A DNA stretch of 10,387 nucleotides from Bacteroidales bacterium (GTDB taxonomy: Bacteria > Bacteroidota > Bacteroidia > Bacteroidales > ML635J-15): contig JAQVPT010000042.1 of NCBI GenBank assembly GCA_028701945.1, positions 1-10,387 of the forward strand, given 5' to 3'. Numbering within the stretch: position 1 is the first letter of the stretch; every line of letters starts with the position of its first letter. The notes beneath the pieces were generated by a model. The model did not search any database. It had not been told where the DNA came from and saw only the letters and a list, made by a program, of their open reading frames with translations. Positions 1 through 5,690 of the stretch are shown piece after piece. The translations under genes were made by a program, and so were the position numbers.

Positions 1-123
1 CATCAAGAGATAAAGTTTATCTAAACCATATCTCCAAGTACCGTATTTTTTTTGATAATATCCTAATGGCTTAAGTAGTCGTAAAACTACAATCCCACAC
101 TCGTGTTTTATTGCTTCGCTCAT
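1..123 (-). CDS. purF: Amidophosphoribosyltransferase, PurF-type, N-terminal part (runs off left edge)
   Basis: The minus strand reads an open frame from ATG at 123 to the window edge, 41 codons, beginning MSEAIKHECGI and continuing with RLLKPLGYYQKKYGT and YGLDKLYLLM. This matches my knowledge of the N-terminus of Bacteroidota PurF-like amidophosphoribosyltransferases, which start with an xIKHECGI segment followed by RLLKPL. These enzymes make phosphoribosylamine from PRPP and glutamine, the first committed step of purine synthesis, in the cytoplasm. Cys9 in HECGI would be the Ntn-hydrolase nucleophile, exposed by removal of a short propeptide as in other PurF proteins. The gene diverges from the polysaccharide genes and is probably not functionally linked to them; it marks the cluster border. 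Only the first few percent of the protein is visible, so whether the gene is intact cannot be judged. There is no Shine-Dalgarno sequence, as usual in this phylum. Confidence 0.82.
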   Translation of the reverse strand, partial: MSEAIKHECGIVVLRLLKPLGYYQKKYGTWRYGLDKLYLLM

Positions 124-148
124 TCTGTTATAGCTTAGAGATTCAGCA

Positions 149-156
149 CAAATCTA
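149..156 (-). promoter_or_regulatory. Possible Bacteroidota -7 box for purF
   Basis: On the minus strand this reads TAGATTTG, a match to the Bacteroidota sigma-ABfr -7 consensus TAnnTTTG, 25 nt upstream of the purF start codon. I found no TTTG -33 element at the expected distance of about 19-21 nt. A match of this length is expected roughly once per kilobase in DNA this AT-rich, so support comes only from its position. Confidence 0.33.
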
Positions 157-368
157 AATTATTTATATCAATTTGTGGAGTAAAAAAACATAAATGTTTC
201 ACTAGTTTTTAACTTTTGTGATATTTCATCAAACTTCTTGTCAGTTCATCAATTGAGATATTTTCTTAATCTCAACGAATATCAACAAATTTACAGAATT
301 TCGATTCTGGAAAGGGACAATATCAATAAACATGTTTCTGAACTTAATAGAGTTTGTATTGCATGTGT

Positions 369-431
369 TTATTACACATAAAAAACTAAAGCGGCAAAAT
401 TTATTTATTGTTGTGGTAAGCTGATTCAACC
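369..431 (-). repeat. Candidate remnant of an IS30-family 3' end
   Basis: On the minus strand this stretch starts GGTTGAATC (431-423) and ends TTTTTTATGTGTAATAA (385-369). The same order occurs on the plus strand at the end of the second IS30 remnant: GGTTGAATC at 4841-4849, overlapping the transposase stop codon, then TTTTTTTTGTGTAAAAA at 4881-4897. The first block is identical over 9 nt and the second over 15 of 17, with similar spacing. It follows the decayed transposase start at 450-725 in the same orientation, so it could be the 3' end of an internally deleted copy. The sequences are AT-rich, so chance similarity cannot be excluded by eye. Confidence 0.4.
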
Positions 432-449
432 TTGCCTTTGGCTTATAGT

Positions 450-725
450 CTAGATACCTGTAGTATTTATCTCTTCTAAATACTTGCCTACTGATACTCT
501 ACTTAACTATAATTCTCTTGATTTGGCTCGTTGACTAAAGCCCTTATTAATGATATACTTTTTATACATATTAGTAGTATGTTTTAATGAATAGTAACAG
601 GGATTTATTGCATGATTTACGGTGCTTTTGTCAACGTTTAATCATTCCAATACTTAACTTTTAGTGTTTCCGTATTCCAATTATGCTTTTAATGCATACC
701 TTTGTTGTATTGTTAAATGTTTCAT
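450..725 (-). pseudogene. Decayed IS30-family transposase, N-terminal HTH part
   Basis: Reading the minus strand from ATG at 725 in one frame gives 91 codons interrupted by stops at codons 15, 24, 28 and 73 and ended by one at codon 92. Despite the stops, residues 1-40 keep the pattern of the IS30-family N-terminal helix-turn-helix: MKHLTIQQRY, then LEYGNTKS, then LNVDKSTV and an Ile. IS30-type transposases of Bacteroidota commonly begin MKxLTxxQRY and have a xVxKSTIxREI recognition helix. Codons 53-91 (MYKKYIINKG through NTTGI) stay in frame and resemble the basic linker before the catalytic domain only loosely. The catalytic DDE domain is absent. The gene cannot yield a transposase; it is an old insertion scar, more degraded than the second IS30 remnant at 4412-4846. 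IS21 IstA was considered for codons 53-91 alone but explains the upstream part less well. Confidence 0.62.
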
Positions 726-842
726 CTCATTTCTTGGGTCGAAAACAAAGGTTGAACATTTGTTTTAAGCAAGAAAAATCAATTCTTATTGCTTTACAAT
801 TTACTGATTGCACTTATTATATGATAAAATATGAAAATTTTG

Positions 843-850
843 TAGTTTTG
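843..850 (+). promoter_or_regulatory. Possible Bacteroidota -7 box for the legB operon
   Basis: TAGTTTTG matches the TAnnTTTG consensus and ends 29 nt before the legB start codon, a normal distance for a short leader. No TTTG -33 element is seen 19-21 nt upstream. A second match, TACCTTTG at 697-704, lies inside the decayed transposase. Both are within chance expectation; the nearer one is preferred only because of its position. Confidence 0.35.
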
Positions 851-879
851 TTAAAAATAACAGAAAAATAAAAACTAAA

Positions 880-1878
880 ATGAAAAGTAGCAAAACAAAT
901 AAAACTATATTAGCAACAGGAGCTGATGGTTTTATTGGCTCACATCTTACAGAACTCCTACTTGAAAAAGGCTATTATGTGAAAGCTTTGACCCAATACA
1001 ATTCTTTTAATAATTGGGGTTGGTTAGAGGATATCCCTGCTCATCCTAATTTAGAAATTGTAACAGGAGATGTTAGAGATGCTCACTTTGTTAAACATAT
1101 ATTGAAAGATGTTGATATTGTTTATCACTTAGCTGCTTTAATCGCCATTCCTTATTCCTACGTCGCTCCTGAAAGTTATGTTGACACCAACATTAAAGGT
1201 ACATTAAATATTTGTCAGGCTGCAAAAGAACATGGGAATATTCGTGTTATCCATACCTCAACATCAGAGGTTTATGGTACAGCCAAATATGTACCCATTG
1301 ACGAAAAACATCCGAAACAGCCTCAATCACCATATTCTGCTTCAAAAATTGGTGCAGACGCAATGGCTATGAGCTTTTATAATGCTTTTGAGTTGCCCGT
1401 TACAATAGTAAGACCTTTTAATACTTACGGTCCAAGACAATCTGCAAGGGCAATAATTCCAACAATTATCAGTCAAATTGCTGCCGGTCAAAAAGAAATT
1501 AAACTTGGTGATTTAACTCCAACTCGTGATTTTAATTATGTTAAAGATACGGTTGATGGATTTCTTGCAATTGCGAATAGTAATCAAACTATTGGTAAAG
1601 AAATTAATATTGCATCCAATTCAGAAATTTCTATACATGACACCTTAAATTTGATAAAAGAAATAATGAACAGTGATGTAAAGTTTATTACGGATAATCA
1701 AAGAATTAGACCTGAAAAATCTGAAGTATTTAGATTATTTGGGGACAATAAAGTTATAAAAGAAATTACAGACTGGAAGCCAAATTATGATCTTAAAAAA
1801 GGACTTGAAGAAACAATCAAATGGTTTACAGAGAGTGTTAATTTAAAAAAATATAAAACAGATATTTATAATATTTAG
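880..1878 (+). CDS. legB: UDP-N-acetylglucosamine 4,6-dehydratase, LegB type
   Basis: A 332-residue extended short-chain dehydrogenase/reductase. LegB enzymes use bound NAD to convert UDP-GlcNAc to UDP-4-keto-6-deoxy-GlcNAc, the first step toward legionaminic acid and related 4-amino sugars, in the cytoplasm. The Rossmann glycine motif TGADGFIG is at residues 13-20, HLAAL at 83-87, the TSTSEVYG active-site strand at 126-133, and the catalytic YSASK at 152-156 (Tyr152, Lys156). VRPFNTYGPRQSARA (177-191) and LGDLTPTRDFNYVKDT are LegB hallmarks, as is QYNSFNNWGWL near residue 39. Length is normal for the family. The start has no Shine-Dalgarno sequence but an A-rich leader. legC follows 18 nt later, which supports the assignment. 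The last dozen or so residues are lysine-rich and less conserved. General epimerase/dehydratase is certain; the LegB subfamily is very likely. Confidence 0.92.
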   Translation: MKSSKTNKTILATGADGFIGSHLTELLLEKGYYVKALTQYNSFNNWGWLEDIPAHPNLEIVTGDVRDAHFVKHILKDVDIVYHLAALIAIPYSYVAPESYVDTNIKGTLNICQAAKEHGNIRVIHTSTSEVYGTAKYVPIDEKHPKQPQSPYSASKIGADAMAMSFYNAFELPVTIVRPFNTYGPRQSARAIIPTIISQIAAGQKEIKLGDLTPTRDFNYVKDTVDGFLAIANSNQTIGKEINIASNSEISIHDTLNLIKEIMNSDVKFITDNQRIRPEKSEVFRLFGDNKVIKEITDWKPNYDLKKGLEETIKWFTESVNLKKYKTDIYNI

Positions 1879-1896
1879 AAGTATTAGCAGGCTTAA

Positions 1897-3066
1897 ATGA
1901 CTTACTCAAAAATAATAAATAAAATTCGAGAACTATATAATTCTAACAGTGATGAATTTATTCCATTACATGCACCTGTTTTTATTGGAAATGAAAAGAA
2001 ATATTTGAATAACTGTATTGACAGTACCTTTGTTTCAAGTGTAGGTAAGTTTGTTGATGAATTTGAATTAAAAGTAGCTGAATATACCGGTGCTAAAAGA
2101 GCAGTTAGCTGTGTTAATGGCACAAATGCGCTACATTTGGCTTTGCTTTTATCTGGAGTGGAGCGAAACGACGAAGTAATTACCCAAGCTCTAACTTTTA
2201 TTGCCACAGCAAATGCAATCTCGTATGCAGGTGCAATACCCGTTTTCTTAGATGTGGATAAAGAAACAATGGGACTTTCTCCTAAAGCAACCAAAATTTG
2301 GCTAAAAGAGAATTCAGAAATAAAAAATGGATCTTGTTACAATAAAAATACAGGACGAAGAATAAAAGCCTGTGTTCCAATGCATACATTTGGGCATCCT
2401 GTCTTAATTGAAGATTTACTTGAAATTTGCACAAAATATAATATTGAATTAGTAGAGGATGCTGCAGAGTCACTTGGCAGTTTCTATAAAAGAAAACATA
2501 CTGGAACTTATGGCAAAATCGGTGTTTTAAGTTTTAATGGAAATAAAACCATTACCACCGGAGGAGGAGGAATGCTTTTATTTAATGATTTGGAACTAGC
2601 TGCAAAAGCGAAACATCTAACAACGCAAGCAAAAGTTCCTCACAAATGGGAGTTTGTGCATGATGAAATCGGATATAATTATCGTATGCCAAATATAAAT
2701 GCTGCTATTGGATGTGCTCAAATGGAAAAAATTGATTTTATCCTTGAAAACAAACGCCAAACAGCCAACCAATATAAAGCCATTTTTGAGAATTTTGAAG
2801 AAATAAACTTTTTTAATGAACCTAAAAATGCAAGATCAAATTATTGGCTTAATGTTATTGTTTTAACGGATAAAACTGAAAGAGACAAATTCTTAGCATT
2901 TTCGAATTCAAACAAGGTAATGACAAGACCTGTATGGCAACTAATGCATAAATTACCTATGTTTAGTAATTGTCAAACCGATGATTTATTAAATTCTGTT
3001 TGGTTCGAAGAACGAATTGTAAATTTGCCAAGTAGTGTTAATGTAAAGATGGATAATAATCTTTAA
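1897..3066 (+). CDS. legC: PLP-dependent UDP-4-keto-sugar aminotransferase, LegC type
   Basis: A 389-residue DegT/DnrJ/EryC1-family (fold type I) aminotransferase. It should transfer an amino group, normally from glutamate, to the 4-keto group made by LegB, giving UDP-4-amino-4,6-dideoxy-GlcNAc. Visible features: PLHAPVFIGNEKKYL near the N-terminus, the cofactor loop VNGTNALHLAL (73-83), VEDAAESLG (186-194) with Asp188 for the pyridine nitrogen, and SFNGNKTITTGGGG (212-225) with Lys217 as the Schiff-base lysine. A LegC-like TFGHP motif is at 164-168. The C-terminus ends after a VNLPSSVNV segment, the usual end region for the family, so the protein looks complete. Its stop codon is followed at once by the next gene's ATG. 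legG, legI, legH and legF, which would be needed for legionaminic acid, do not follow in this window, so the end product may instead be a QuiNAc4N-type sugar. Confidence 0.9.
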   Translation: MTYSKIINKIRELYNSNSDEFIPLHAPVFIGNEKKYLNNCIDSTFVSSVGKFVDEFELKVAEYTGAKRAVSCVNGTNALHLALLLSGVERNDEVITQALTFIATANAISYAGAIPVFLDVDKETMGLSPKATKIWLKENSEIKNGSCYNKNTGRRIKACVPMHTFGHPVLIEDLLEICTKYNIELVEDAAESLGSFYKRKHTGTYGKIGVLSFNGNKTITTGGGGMLLFNDLELAAKAKHLTTQAKVPHKWEFVHDEIGYNYRMPNINAAIGCAQMEKIDFILENKRQTANQYKAIFENFEEINFFNEPKNARSNYWLNVIVLTDKTERDKFLAFSNSNKVMTRPVWQLMHKLPMFSNCQTDDLLNSVWFEERIVNLPSSVNVKMDNNL

Positions 3067-4422
3067 ATGAAAGAGGAAGAATTTGAATTTATATTAGAAA
3101 AAGGCGAGGGTTACTTTATTGAGTTTAAAGAGAACCTCGACAAATCTATTTCTCGTGAATTGGTTGCTTTTGCAAATAGTTCAGGGGGGCAGATATTTCT
3201 AGGTGTAGATGATAAAAATAAGGCAATAGGAATTGAAATTACTAACAAATTAAGATCACAGATACAAGATTTTGCAGCGAATATTCAACCAACATTAGAC
3301 ATTTCACTTTCTGAGATAGATAATGTACTGATAATAAACGTTCCTGAAGGAATTGACAAACCATATCAATGCAGCGATGGGTTTTTTCTCAGAATGGGAG
3401 CAAATTCTCAGAAAATGAGTAGATCACAAATTATCGACTTTCTACAGCATGAAGGGAAAATAAGATTTGAGGAACAGTTTCACAGGTACTTTGATTTTGA
3501 GAAACATTTTAATAGTTCCAAACTAAACGGATACCTTATTCTGTCGGGGATTACGAAAAACATGGATGATATTTCGATACTTGAAAATCTTGGTGTTTTA
3601 AGAAAATCTGGTAATACAAAGAGAATGCTCAATGCCGGTGTTTTGTTTTTTAGCAATAATATTGACATCTTGCTTGAACAGTCCATAATTACATGTGCAG
3701 TTTTTGAAGGAACAGAACGAATTAAGGTTTTAAATAGAAAAGATTTTGCTGAGGATATCATTACAAATATTGATAATGCCCTGCTGTTTATTAAGCAATC
3801 TTTAAAGGTTGAATACAAAATGACCGGAGAAGCTCGCCGACAGGAAATTTATGAAATTCCTCTGCAAGCAATTCGTGAAGCAGTAGTAAATGCTGTTGCA
3901 CACAGAGACTATTTTGCAGACGGTAGTCATATTACTGTTGAAATATTTTCTGACAGACTTGAAATTGGGAATCCTGGCGGCTTACCAAAAGGACTTACAT
4001 TGGATTCTTTTGGCAAAAAGGCTGTAAGACGCAATCCTATTATTACAAATTTGTTACAACGATGTAATTTTGTGGAAAACATGGGAACAGGAATAAATAA
4101 AATAAAAGTGCTTTGTGTAGAGTATAATGTTAAGGAACCTGTTTTTGTTTTTAATAAGTTTTTTACAGTGATTTTTAAACGTAAAGAGACAATTGGCGAA
4201 TTAATTGGCGAATTAAATGGCGAATTAAATGGCGAATTAAATGCAAAACAAATTATTCTGTTAGAGAATATCAGAAAAAAAGAAGGAATAAATATAACAG
4301 AACTGTCAAAGATACTAGATATTCCTTTCAGCACATTAGACAAACAAATTAGAGTGCTTCTAAGACAAAACTTAATTATACGAAAAGGAAGCAAAAAAAC
4401 TGGAGGTTATTATGTCGTTTAA
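3067..4422 (+). CDS. AlbA_2 / HATPase_c_4 / winged-helix protein (COG2865-like putative regulator)
   Basis: A 451-residue three-part protein. Residues 1-130 form an AlbA_2 (Schlafen AlbA-like) nucleic-acid-binding domain: IEFKENL near 18, ELVAFANSSGGQIFLGVDD (31-49), then FFLRMGANSQKM and a helix ending FLQHEG. Residues about 255-370 match HATPase_c_4, with an N-box-like REAVVNAVAHRDY (270-282), GNPGGLP (301-307) and ENMGTGI (337-343). A short GELI/GELN repeat linker (377-392) leads to a C-terminal winged helix (about 394-451) ending in a GGYYVV wing. The family is annotated as predicted transcriptional regulators or RecG-related proteins; a precise function is not established, and no helicase motor is present. 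The gene starts directly after the legC stop (TAAATG), so it is probably co-transcribed and perhaps translationally coupled. It makes no obvious contribution to sugar synthesis. Its 3' end overlaps a broken IS30 gene by 11 bp, which fits acquisition or rearrangement at this spot. Confidence 0.85.
   Translation: MKEEEFEFILEKGEGYFIEFKENLDKSISRELVAFANSSGGQIFLGVDDKNKAIGIEITNKLRSQIQDFAANIQPTLDISLSEIDNVLIINVPEGIDKPYQCSDGFFLRMGANSQKMSRSQIIDFLQHEGKIRFEEQFHRYFDFEKHFNSSKLNGYLILSGITKNMDDISILENLGVLRKSGNTKRMLNAGVLFFSNNIDILLEQSIITCAVFEGTERIKVLNRKDFAEDIITNIDNALLFIKQSLKVEYKMTGEARRQEIYEIPLQAIREAVVNAVAHRDYFADGSHITVEIFSDRLEIGNPGGLPKGLTLDSFGKKAVRRNPIITNLLQRCNFVENMGTGINKIKVLCVEYNVKEPVFVFNKFFTVIFKRKETIGELIGELNGELNGELNAKQIILLENIRKKEGINITELSKILDIPFSTLDKQIRVLLRQNLIIRKGSKKTGGYYVV
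4195..4242 (+). repeat. Four tandem 12-bp units, in frame (GEL[I/N] repeat)
   Basis: Unit GGCGAATTAAAT occurs three times exactly (4207-4218, 4219-4230, 4231-4242), preceded by one copy with a single change, GGCGAATTAATT (4195-4206). It encodes GELI-GELN-GELN-GELN, residues 377-392 of the AlbA_2/HATPase protein, in the linker between the ATPase-like domain and the winged helix. Because the unit is a multiple of three, gain or loss by slippage would change linker length, not reading frame. Confidence 0.95.
4402..4406 (+). promoter_or_regulatory. Shine-Dalgarno-like GGAGG inside the 3' end of the upstream gene
   Basis: GGAGG lies 5 nt before the ATG at 4412. It also encodes part of the TGGYYVV tail, a conserved wing of the winged helix, so it is probably a by-product of coding sequence. 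It could nonetheless start translation of the truncated transposase frame. Other genes in the window lack such a site. Confidence 0.35.
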
Positions 4423-4846
4423 TTTAGTTATATCTGGTAGTTGTCAGTGGCAATCTGACATTGCTGAACATTCTTTTGGGAAAAAGGCTGGCGAATTAGC
4501 AAATATGGTTATTGATATGATGTTGCCATACAAGGAACATGTGCATTCAATTACTTCAGACAATGGTAAAGAGTTCGCAGAACATCAAAAAATATCAAAA
4601 AAATTACTCGCAGAATTCTTTTTTGCACATCCTTATTCTTCCTGGGAAAGAGGTCTAAGTGAGTATACTAATAAACTTGTCAGACAATACATACCCAAAA
4701 AATCAATATTTAATCATTATAACGACTTGCAAATCAACGAAATACAATATAAAATCAATCGAAGACCTAGAAAAAATTTAAATTATGACAACCCTAAAAA
4801 TATATTTTATAAATTTGTAAATAAAAAAGTTGCATTTGCTGGTTGA
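4412..4846 (+). pseudogene. IS30-family transposase, 5'-truncated (C-terminal catalytic part)
   Basis: The open frame encodes 144 residues, but recognisable IS30 similarity starts only near Lys24 (about 4481). It shows PYKEHVHSITSDNGKEF, then FFAHPYSSWERGLSEYTN, RQYIPKK and INRRPRKNLNY, the standard order of the IS30 catalytic core. Asp50 and Glu84 are separated by exactly 33 residues, matching the IS30 DD(33)E triad, but the first Asp and the whole N-terminal DNA-binding half are missing; full members are about 310-350 residues. Residues 1-23 come from unrelated sequence downstream of the regulator gene, whose stop codon they overlap by 11 bp. The frame has no internal stops, so truncation is probably more recent than the decay of the remnant at 450-725. 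It cannot transpose on its own. Translation as a small chimeric protein is possible but unproven. Confidence 0.88.
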
Positions 4847-4874
4847 ATCTACCCAAAGATATTAAATTAAACAT

Positions 4875-4904
4875 TACAATTTTTTTTTGTGTAAAAAGAT
4901 TGTA
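4875..4904. other. AT-rich hairpin in the gap after the IS30 remnant
   Basis: TACAAT (4875-4880) pairs with ATTGTA (4899-4904), followed by one T-G wobble and five T-A pairs, leaving a 6-nt loop (4887-4892). This 12-bp stem lies between the IS30 remnant and the next operon. It has no GC-rich stem and no downstream T-run, so it is a poor intrinsic terminator. It may be part of the IS30 right end or a weak transcription pause site. Confidence 0.3.
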
Positions 4905-4929
4905 GATTAAAAAAACAATTACTTTTAAT

Positions 4930-4937
4930 TATATTTG
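4930..4937 (+). promoter_or_regulatory. Possible Bacteroidota -7 box for the second operon
   Basis: TATATTTG fits TAnnTTTG and ends 47 nt before the methyltransferase ATG, in the only sizeable gap (138 bp) between 880 and the right edge. No TTTG lies at the expected -33 spacing; the nearest, at 4886-4889, is too far. The location at the start of a tightly packed gene run is the main support. Confidence 0.35.
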
Positions 4938-4984
4938 CTGAGACAGGAAAAATTTAACTAATTTATTGTATTTTAGCGAGGATT

Positions 4985-5686
4985 ATGAAAAATAAACGCC
5001 CATCAACAGGACATAAAAATAAAAGGTTTTATAATTGGCTCGTTTATAAAACTGGCGATAAATTTTTAACTAAAGATAGTGATAAAATTAATGGGACAGT
5101 TTATGATTTTGGTTGTGGTGAAAAGCCTTATCAAGAATACTTTTTACAATTCTGCAATGAATATATTGGAGTAGATTGGTCAGAAACAAAACATTTACTT
5201 AAAGCGGATATTATTGCAGATTTAAATAAAACATTACCGATAAAGAATAATGTTGCAGATACAATTGTTTCATTTTCTGTGCTTGAACATCTCTCACAAC
5301 CAGAAATAATGCTAGACGAAGCATATCGTCTTTTAAAAAGCAACGGAAATTTTTTAATGAGGGTACCATTTATGTATCAAGTACATGAGGAGCCCATAGA
5401 TTATTTTAGATATACAAAGTATGGGTTAAAATATATGCTGCATAAAGCAGGATTTGTTAATATTACTATTAGCCCAACCACAAGATTTTGGACAACGATA
5501 ATGGTTAAAATTAATTACCAATTAATAAGACTTATCAAGGGAGGTAAAATAAAAAGAACAATAATAATGTCTTTAATCAAACCAATAACCTACGTGAATC
5601 AATGGTTAGCAATATTTCTAGATAAGATATGGTATACTACAGACAAAGAAACACTTGCGTACTGGGTTGTTGCACAAAAAAAATAG
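4985..5686 (+). CDS. Class I SAM-dependent methyltransferase (Methyltransf_11 type)
   Basis: A 233-residue protein with a Rossmann-like SAM-binding fold. Motif I is VYDFGCGEKPY (39-49). The acidic residue that contacts the SAM ribose is in IGVDWS (61-66). FSVLEHL (97-103) is the usual post-II motif and PFMYQVHEEPIDYFRYT (128-144) is typical of small methyltransferases found in polysaccharide clusters. The protein is cytoplasmic and probably methylates a sugar hydroxyl or amino group of the repeat unit or of its precursor; the exact acceptor cannot be read from sequence. It opens the second run of genes, after the IS30 remnant, and is followed 4 nt later by the pyruvyl-transferase-family gene. 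AGCGAGG sits unusually close (3 nt) to the ATG. The C-terminal third is hydrophobic and basic, which might give loose membrane contact. Confidence 0.85.
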   Translation: MKNKRPSTGHKNKRFYNWLVYKTGDKFLTKDSDKINGTVYDFGCGEKPYQEYFLQFCNEYIGVDWSETKHLLKADIIADLNKTLPIKNNVADTIVSFSVLEHLSQPEIMLDEAYRLLKSNGNFLMRVPFMYQVHEEPIDYFRYTKYGLKYMLHKAGFVNITISPTTRFWTTIMVKINYQLIRLIKGGKIKRTIIMSLIKPITYVNQWLAIFLDKIWYTTDKETLAYWVVAQKK

Positions 5687-5690
5687 GATA

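Larger units (their letters stand above)
124..879. other. Gene-poor divergent intergenic region with IS30 remains
   Basis: This 756-bp stretch separates the divergent purF and legB genes and holds no intact gene I can support. What can be recognised is a decayed IS30-family transposase start on the minus strand (450-725), a likely IS30 3'-end fragment (369-431), and weak promoter-like boxes near each flanking gene. A plus-strand 62-codon open frame at 683-871 and a minus-strand one at 241-429 resemble no family I know. In the latter, the stretch around NRNSV followed by VEIKKIS might be a frameshifted continuation of the transposase, but the match is too weak to call. No tRNA, rRNA or CRISPR repeat is visible. 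Confidence 0.6.

Noticed and set aside
241..429. 62-codon minus-strand open frame
   Set aside because: No recognisable domain. A faint likeness to a frameshifted IS30 interior was too weak to call as a gene.
463..483. GTATTT / AAATAC inverted repeat as a terminator
   Set aside because: Only 6 AT-rich base pairs with a 9-nt loop and no T-run. Such repeats are common by chance here.
453..569. IS21 IstA-like HTH on the minus strand (KGFSQR ... SRVSVGKYL)
   Set aside because: Taken alone it resembles an IstA helix-turn-helix, but the same frame continues upstream into a clear IS30-type N-terminus (MKHLTIQQRY ... LNVDKSTV), so one IS30 remnant explains the whole stretch better.
683..871. 62-codon plus-strand open frame before legB
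   Set aside because: No recognisable family, no start context, and it overlaps the antisense of the IS30 remnant and the likely legB leader. Probably a chance frame.
1902..2294. 130-codon minus-strand open frame inside legC, and similar antisense frames in other genes (3480-3818, 3927-4394)
   Set aside because: They lie antisense to strongly supported genes and their translations show no protein family; they are shadows of the real coding frames.
3000..3066. legC truncated by insertion of the next gene
   Set aside because: The protein reaches normal length and ends just after the usual NLPSSVN-type segment, so it appears complete despite the zero-base spacing.
5655..5690. TTG start extending the pyruvyl transferase family protein by 12 codons
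   Set aside because: It overlaps the methyltransferase by 32 bp and adds residues unlike the family, while the ATG at 5691 sits just after the methyltransferase stop.
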